This document shows, one piece after another, positions 57,559-64,000 of a stretch of DNA of 64,000 nt. Made by a program: the position numbers and the translations under genes. Origin of the DNA: Lumbricus terrestris (Eukaryota; Annelida; Clitellata; Crassiclitellata; Lumbricidae); the NCBI GenBank assembly GCA_949752735.1, contig OX457047.1, positions 18,196,707 through 18,260,706 on the forward strand, written 5' to 3'. Position 1 is the stretch's first letter. Each line of letters starts with the position of its first letter. The notes under the pieces were generated by a model that worked only from the letters and a program-made list of their open reading frames with translations, was not told the DNA's origin and did no database searches.

Positions 57559-57979
57559 CATGGGCGCCCGCACATAGGTGCAAGAGGGGGCACTTGCCCC
57601 TCAATGGAAAATTGAAACCTATTTTTCTCACTATTACTTTTGGGGTTTAGGCTATTACAAATTTCTTTGCATTAAATAATTTAAAAAAACCTACATTTAA
57701 CTAATACTTTTCGATTTCTAAACAAATTTCTTTGCAAAAAGAAACAATAATATTCATATTACAAATTTTTTAAGTGAAACTAAGAAATTTACATCAAGAA
57801 ACCTCTATGAAAAATACCCATGCATGTTCTAAACTCCCTGCTTTGCATTTTCTGACATCTTGCTACAATTTTTTAACCTTGACCATCGTCAATAACATAT
57901 ATTATATACCTATTATATATATTATATTTAAATTTTTTAACCTTGACCCCTCCTGCAAAAATTTCTGCGGGCGCCCACG
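57559..57979. mobile_element. Miniature element, family G
   Basis: Ends CATGGGCGCCCGCA and TGCGGGCGCCCACG; flanks gcaggaac and gcagaaag match 6 of 8. Collinear with 32602-32938 but with an extra AT-rich insert near 57890. Confidence 0.82.
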
Positions 57980-58214
57980 GCAGAAAGGGATGTCTGTTGG
58001 TCAGTATGGACATGCAGCAAAGTTGAGGACTGAGTGATTTGAAGAACAAAAAGGCGAAGGAGTATGGTGGCGTTGTAGTAACTCATAATATTATTATTAT
58101 TCATATTATTATTATGACGAAGACCAGAAAGAAATGGGAAGTTAATTCTGACTCCTCATATGATCGTGAATTCGTTATCGCAAATTCGTAATCGTAAACT
58201 AGGAACTCCTACAG

Positions 58215-58268
58215 CCCCCCACAAAAGCTCAGTCGAGGGCACTAGCTTATTCACAGGCGCTCAATCAA
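58215..58268 (-). mobile_element. LINE 3' end scrap (family L-x)
   Basis: gggcactagcttattcacag and gcgctcaa match the L-x 3' end. Confidence 0.5.
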
Positions 58269-58518
58269 AATAAAGTCGATAGGCAGGGGTCAAGATTCGG
58301 AGAGTCAGGCGACGAGCTATACAGGCAGCTATAGTGGATGAGTTGGAACTGCGTTGGCGGTAGGGAAAAGTGGAAGAATATGGTCTGCTTTCACTGGTAA
58401 CCTGAAGGTGGAGCTTACATGTAGCTTACGTGCCTGATGGAGTGCTTGCTCCGACAACGAAAATCCAGAACTAACCGCACAGCCTTTGTGGCTTTCAAAG
58501 TGAAGTGTCGGTTTTCCC

Positions 58519-58564
58519 TGACCTGTAAAGGTCAAGTTAAAGGTCATCCGACGATTGAAGGTCA
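58519..58564 (+). promoter_or_regulatory. Cluster of AGGTCA nuclear-receptor half-sites
   Basis: Three extended half-sites TNAAGGTCA lie at 58526-58534, 58538-58546 and 58556-58564, plus an inverted TGACCT at 58519-58524 that forms an everted pair with 4-bp spacing. The sites fit monomer-binding receptors of the ERR/SF-1 type. No gene is identified nearby, so function is inference. Confidence 0.35.
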
Positions 58565-58811
58565 CCTGAGTGGCTGATTCTATGCGACTACGACAGCGAT
58601 TGGGAAATAGCGATGTTCTTCATCTCTTTAATATGAACGAATTTTCAAATGCAATGTTGTGTTCTGGAGTATAATCATATAATGAGCAATCGATGCGGTC
58701 GGCAAGTGTTGGGGGAGTGGTCTCTGAACGGTGCTTCGAAGGGTGCAACGGGCCGCACCAGATATATATATATATATATATCATATCACAATGACTGAAA
58801 GTATCTCCACG

Positions 58812-58966
58812 CAGGGCTTAAGGTGTGGCTGGACGGTCATGGACGGCGTCCATGCACTTATTTTGAAATCTTAACGCCGTCCTGCCACTTATTGGCCAGC
58901 ACGGACTGGAAAGGTAAGGGGTGTCCAGGCACTTATTTTCCCACACTTTAAGCACATTAAGCACTG
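58812..58966. mobile_element. hAT-type miniature element, 155 bp
   Basis: Begins CAGGGCTTAAGGTGTGG and ends CCACACTTTAAGC...GCACTG; perfect 8-bp target duplication TCTCCACG (58804-58811, 58967-58974). The interior carries ccatgcacttattttgaa and ccaggcacttattttccc, so an internal repeat. Confidence 0.9.
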
Positions 58967-58974
58967 TCTCCACG

Positions 58975-60360
58975 TATGTATATTGTATATGTTATAGTCT
59001 GCTGCTTGCAAGGCACGGATAGGAGTTGCTTCAGCATTATGTGTTTATATACATACATAGTTGTGTCCTAAGCTTATATATTATACAGACAGAGGTGACG
59101 ACGTCCAATTGACCGACCATTCGTTTCAAATGTGATGGAAAATCGAGTTAGGAGGATACGATGCGATTGGTCGTATGGAACACTCACATGCAGCGACCCA
59201 AATATAAGCCAGAGAATGTATAAGCTTATACAGCAGCCATATAAACCATGTCATGAAGATACAGCAGCCGCACCGGGTCATATACCAGGTCATGAATGGC
59301 TAATCGGTGATCGATCGCTTCGGACTGATATAGAAACGCGTAGACTGCTCTTCTGCTTCGTTTAGACATGACACGTAGACCTATAATTATGTCGTTGCTT
59401 AACAATATCAGATCCTCTTTAACAATTAGCAGCAAAGCTTTTAAAATAGGCCTACTATCTATAAAGAATCACTCAGCGCCTCTGCGGTATAAGCCTATAA
59501 TTATGTTTTAGAAGACTTTCAAAATTTATTTTCAATTCGATTCAATTTGTTTAGTGAACCCAGAATAAAAAGAATTATGATTATCGGTAATAAAACAGCA
59601 AATGAACAAAATAATAATATAGCAAAAAATGATCAAACACCAGAATTTTTTAGACGATAATTCATATGGGAGCAAAGGGTGCACCTGAAGGCACGGGTAC
59701 CACTATAATCATGGGCGCTATATAAATACAGTCGCAAAAACTAGACCTAAGGGCTATTTATACGCAACGTGAATGAATTCATATAGCCTACATGTATAGG
59801 CCTACATCTATATAGGCCTATACATGTACAGGCCTATAATAGAAATAGAGACTCAATTGTCTATAGGCACATGATCGATTGCTCTTCAAATCTTTTGTTC
59901 GCAACAACGCTCAGTTTTCTTAAGCTGTTCCTGTTCTCTTATAAGGATCGATTTCGTTTCCATATCCCAAAACCATTACAATTGAACATTCAATCTATTA
60001 TTTCATTCAGGTATATAGTTTTAGCTATCATAAGGTATCATATAGTTTTATCTGCATATATGTCGAAACACTGATGTCACCACTTCTAGGATCCATTTAT
60101 ACGGAGCATGCAGCTATAGAAATGTTCTGAATAAATGGGCGCTAAATAAAGGAATCTGTCGACTTGTTTCTATGTTGAAGCTCTCCCAACCCAGATTATG
60201 TATACACCTTAGAGCCTATTATGGCTTGCAGCGTTTCACATCAGAACCATTCGTCGTAGGAGCTGAAAGAAAAAGTCTACCGACACCATTTAGCCTATAC
60301 TGCCCATAGCCATACTGTTGTCATTATTAGTATTGGTAATATTGCTGTATTTTTCATTGT
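58975..60360. other. AT-rich stretch, no gene
   Basis: Three TAGGCCTA-type words within 40 bp at 59797-59835; otherwise nothing. Confidence 0.6.
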
Positions 60361-60364
60361 CGCT

Positions 60365-60530
60365 GCAGTTGTTGCTGTTGTTGTTGTTGTTGTTATTACT
60401 ATTATTATTATTATTATTGTTATTATTATTATTATTATTTATTTATTTATTATTATTATTATCATTATTATTAATGCTACTACTACTGCTATATTACTAC
60501 TAATACTACTATTATTATCTCAACACAGCT
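60365..60530. repeat. (TTG)n/(TTA)n array
   Basis: TTG units change to TTA and TAC units; frames of Leu are artefacts. Confidence 0.92.
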
Positions 60531-60617
60531 CAGGGAGCGGTGGCAATGTTCCAGAAAGGCAGATGGCTTTCTCTCGTTGAAGAGCCATTGAGATCCGCTG
60601 GAATAGGTAAGGTGCTT

Positions 60618-60796
60618 CTATTTGATCATGGGTTGCAGCAACAATTCGGCTTCCAAACTCATAAATGAATCGTAGTCCGCTTCTGCACCCGGCGCCGCCC
60701 GCGTCTCCAGGGCGACCGTCACAAACGCGTGGGTGCTGATGCTGGTGATGGTGTACTTAATCGTCTTGGACGCAGTTGCACGTTCGGCGGCTTCGC
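60618..60796 (-). CDS. Candidate exon of an unknown gene
   Basis: A GC-rich island in AT-rich DNA. After a possible acceptor (gatctaag) the minus strand is open for 59 codons with good composition: SKTIKYTITSISTHAFVTVA, LETRAAPGAEADYDSF, and a stop at 60618-60620. The first half looks like beta strands. There is no ATG at the start, so it would be a terminal or internal exon (possible donor CCGG|GTGCAG at about 60690). I do not recognise the family. Confidence 0.33.
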
Positions 60797-61512
60797 CTTA
60801 GATCTCCGATGGATGTGTGTGACAGATGAGACACGGCGTAAGTGTCGGTCACTGTCACACTCTATGCCAGACATCGACCACGTGACCGTGTGACGAGTGT
60901 CGTTGAATCACAATGTGGGATACAGAATGATCGGAATATCCATAGGATACACAATTACACATCTTACATCTTACTATTATTAGTTGTAGTAACAGTAGCA
61001 TTGTAGCAGTAGTAGTAGGCCTAATGTTAACACTACTATTATTGAAATTATTGCTTGTGTTGTTGTTTTTGGTATTGGTAAGTCTAATAGTAGTTTCTTA
61101 CCACTGTCACTTAAATATTAATTAAGTAACAAAACACGAATGAGTGAATAGTGATCGACAAGGATGCCTGGGTCAAGGTTGTCGTTAGCTAGGCCTATAT
61201 TGTATTCTGGCGCCGATGTAGTCCTATTCTATAAGTTTGTCTGCCTTCGCATTAGTCTGAACGTTTTCGGTTTATAGCTCTTTTCCTATATTGCTAATTG
61301 TTATTCCTGTCAATACCCGACAAATTTGCTCTATATTTTTATATGCATATGCACTTGTTAGTTTTAAAAAGGCCACTTATTTACCTCATTAGCTTTTCTC
61401 GGCTTCTATTGCACAGTTCGTGCCGATGCATGACTACGCATGTTTCTGTGCAATAGACTATCACTCAATTAAGTAATTCTTGGCTATATACCCATACATG
61501 ACGAGTGGGTGC

Positions 61513-61870
61513 CAGAGGCGAATACAGAAATTTGGGGGGTCTAAATCTTTGGAGTTGGGTCTGAAAAATGTCTTCGTTGGTCTTTGGCCGAAAAATCTGA
61601 TTACTTTTTTTAGTCGTTTGGTCACAATGTCGGGAAAAAGAAACCATTTCTAAAAAATAGACCATTTTCCCAGCTGAGGACCGTTTTTTTAGCCATACGC
61701 CACTTATCCCTCTGCTTTTTTCGTCACCTTTACCCGCTGCATTGACTGAAAGCCTGTGCAAACCTGATGGGAGGAACCACGTTCATTTTGCCCGCCAGAA
61801 TAGCTGATGACAAAATGTGCAAATTTCTCAATGGAGGCCATAGCCGGATTTGCCCCTGAATCCGCCTCTG
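61513..61870. mobile_element. hAT-type miniature element, family C
   Basis: Ends CAGAGGCGAATACAG and ATCCGCCTCTG; target duplication GTGGGTGC / GTGGGTGT (7 of 8). Interior gccgaaaaatctgattac matches 56709-57073. Confidence 0.9.
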
Positions 61871-62975
61871 GTGGGTGTTTCAACTGGTCAATCGAGAAAT
61901 GTAGGCCCTAGTGGCCCTCTGATCGTGTTATTGGATTTGAATAAAAGTTATTACATATGTGGATCAAATTCAGATGTTGCGCATAAATAATATATTATAA
62001 ATTAATTATTACTTTGGAAAAGTTATTGACGTTATTATAAAAAATTGCTCATTAAAACATGTCAATTATAGGCCTATTTAATCATTAAAACAAAATGCAT
62101 TATTGCCTGCACTTTAATATATGGACGACGTGCATCACCCATATTAGTTTAAAATAATTATAATATTGAAATCACAAAATGAAGCATAGGTTACTAATTA
62201 AGCTGCAGGCTAAGCTTCTAAAGATGTATTCGAGATAAAAATTTCGTGCCTGGTCATCTTCCATAGTAGCCTATGGACATGGCCCAACATTTCTCCAGTT
62301 TAGTAGGCTAGGCTACCCTGCAGTAGACTCTACCCCTGCATCATCAACAACTAAATGGCCGACTCGTCAATAGGCGTCACTATGAAACGCATAGACGGCT
62401 CTTTAAAACTAGTGTTTCTAATACTTTCCCGTAGGAAATTTTAAGTTAGACTATACTGGAAAATAATGTTGGCATTACCTTGCATGGCGATTCGTTGTCG
62501 ATGAGAGGCCGAAAAGAAAGTCTCCCTATTCCAGTAAGCGGTAGCAGTTACCCTTTACGCGTGCGTATCCGCGGCAATTGGCATCGAGGGCAGTTCTTTT
62601 TCAGGTAGACCCTATGTCCACACAGTATTTTACTTCGAAATTGTAATCTTCTGTTTTTTACTTTGTCCGCTTTCCCTATATATTATGTACGTCTGAGAAA
62701 TTGCTTTTTTGTATTTTAATATTTATATGCTGAGCTCAAACCGACCGCGCTGCAATGCGCATCCAAATAATCCTGTTCGTTCAGTTTCGTACAAAAACCC
62801 TCAGACCATTCGAAAGGTTTGTCTTTATGGAGTCGACATTAATTCACGAACGGCTTAAATTAATTATCACACATTTCCAGACTCGTCATCTCGTTGCCTG
62901 TGCAGAAAGCAGAAATGACGGTGTTATAACTAGCTTGCTTGGCTAATAATCATCATTTCCAAATTACTGGAAACT
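61871..62975. other. AT-rich stretch, no gene
   Basis: No supported feature. Confidence 0.55.
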
Positions 62976-63500
62976 TGACGGACCAATCCCGAGGGGCCAC
63001 CAACCAGCTTTCCTTCCCCTCAGCAGATCTCTCGCTTGACGAGACGACGAAGGTGCGTCTAATTCCGCAGACGACGGCGAGATCTCGTGCGGCTACGGCT
63101 GACGCGAGATGTTGCGCGCGATTGCCGCAAGGCGTCGCAACCGTCGCAGAGCACGCAGCGGCTTAAGAGGGAAGCGAGAAGTAGCGAAGGTATACATGTA
63201 TGCTCTGAGCATCGACTGGCGACTTGCAGAACAGCCGGGCCTGAAAATCAATACACATTACAGCCTCCTTCTCCGCCTCAATTCGTCCACCTCGTCTCGC
63301 TTTCGGCGATTGGCGCCCCACCGCCACCGCTGCCGACGCCGCCACGTTCACTCGGTTTCTACGGTCGCGGCGGCTTTTGGGCGGTTTATGGGCGCGCGAC
63401 GTTGCGGGCAATTCTGTTAGCGGCTCTTGAGCGATTTCTGTGTTGCGTTCGCGAACATGTTTGTTCGCAATCAAAACGCGGCGAGTAACGAGAGAGGATG
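62976..63500. other. GC-rich, CpG-rich block
   Basis: GC content rises sharply, with many CG dinucleotides, and includes the inverted repeat GCGAACA-TGTT-TGTTCGC at 63451-63468. Both strands have open frames of 100-130 codons, as expected from GC richness. It could be a promoter region; I see no recognisable protein. Confidence 0.4.
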
Positions 63501-63529
63501 ATGAGCTACCGCATGTGGGGAAAACGCAG

Positions 63530-64000
63530 TGGTGGGAGGAGGAGGAAGAGGAGGAGAAGAAGGAGGAGGAGGAAGAGGAGGAGAAGGAGAAGAATAAGGA
63601 GAAGGAGAAAAGGAGAAGGGAAAGGAGAAGGAGAAGGAGAAGGAGAAGGAAATGTAGGAGATTAAGTAAGAGGAGAAGGTGGAAGAAGAGGAGTAGGAGG
63701 AGGAGGGGGAGGGGGATGAAGGAGAAGAAGAAAAAGGAGAAGGAGAAAAAGAGAGAAAGGACAGGGAAAGCAGGAGGAGGAGAAGGAGAAGAAGAGAGAG
63801 TAGGAGATTAAGGAAGAGGAGAAGGTGGAGGAAGAGGAGAAGAATAAGAAGGAGAAGGAGAAAAAGGAGGAGAAGGAGAGAGGGAGGAAGAAGGAAAAGG
63901 AGAAGGAGGAGAAGGAGGAGAAGGAAGAATATAGGAGATTAAGGAAGAGGAGAGGTGGAGGAGGAGGAGAGGGAGAAGGAGAAAGAGAAGAAGGAAGAGG
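63530..64000. repeat. Purine tract running off the right edge
   Basis: GGAGAA/GAAGGA repeats, over 450 bp without long pyrimidine runs, with blocks like aggagattaag recurring at 63656, 63802 and 63932. Confidence 0.95.

Noticed and set aside
63087..63488. Open frames on both strands in the GC-rich block
   Set aside because: High GC lowers stop frequency; the peptides are Arg/Pro/Ala-rich with no domain.

Overview
This is AT-rich animal DNA, probably from a marine invertebrate. The evidence is split genes with GT-AG introns, dense micro- and minisatellites, decayed LINEs, tRNA-derived SINEs and many short inverted-repeat transposons. The 8-mer TAGGCCTA is strikingly common (about 25-30 copies by eye). 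From memory that reminds me of echinoderm or hemichordate DNA, but this is a weak inference. Nothing bacterial or viral was seen.

The left half (about 0.35-29.4 kb, possibly to 33.4 kb) is one gene on the minus strand. Twelve exons join in correct splice phase and encode about 750 residues of an SLC4-family membrane transporter, closest to SLC4A11 (BTR1/NaBC1). The window holds the N-terminal cytoplasmic domain, the first membrane spans and a large extracellular loop. The 3' end lies beyond the left edge. The 5' start is uncertain, with one candidate first coding exon at 33185-33440. The introns carry satellites, hAT-type miniature elements with exact 8-bp target duplications, LINE 3' ends and SINEs.

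The right half (33-64 kb) has no confident host gene. It holds a LINE fragment with an RNase H domain and zinc knuckle (47.4-48.1 kb), two near full-length hAT non-autonomous elements (40.3-41.2 and 51.5-52.4 kb), SINEs, more miniature elements, and very long purine or pyrimidine tracts (35.0-36.8 and 63.5-64 kb). Two short exon-like islands (53.0 and 60.7 kb) belong to no family I can name.

Points most worth a second look: a 27-bp tandem duplication that copies a 5' splice site of the SLC4A11-like gene and puts a stop codon between the two donors; a foldback element with arms of repeated GGACATTTCCCCCC nested inside a hAT element; a 25-bp palindromic satellite inside a LINE 3' end; and several miniature families with different ends but a shared internal core.
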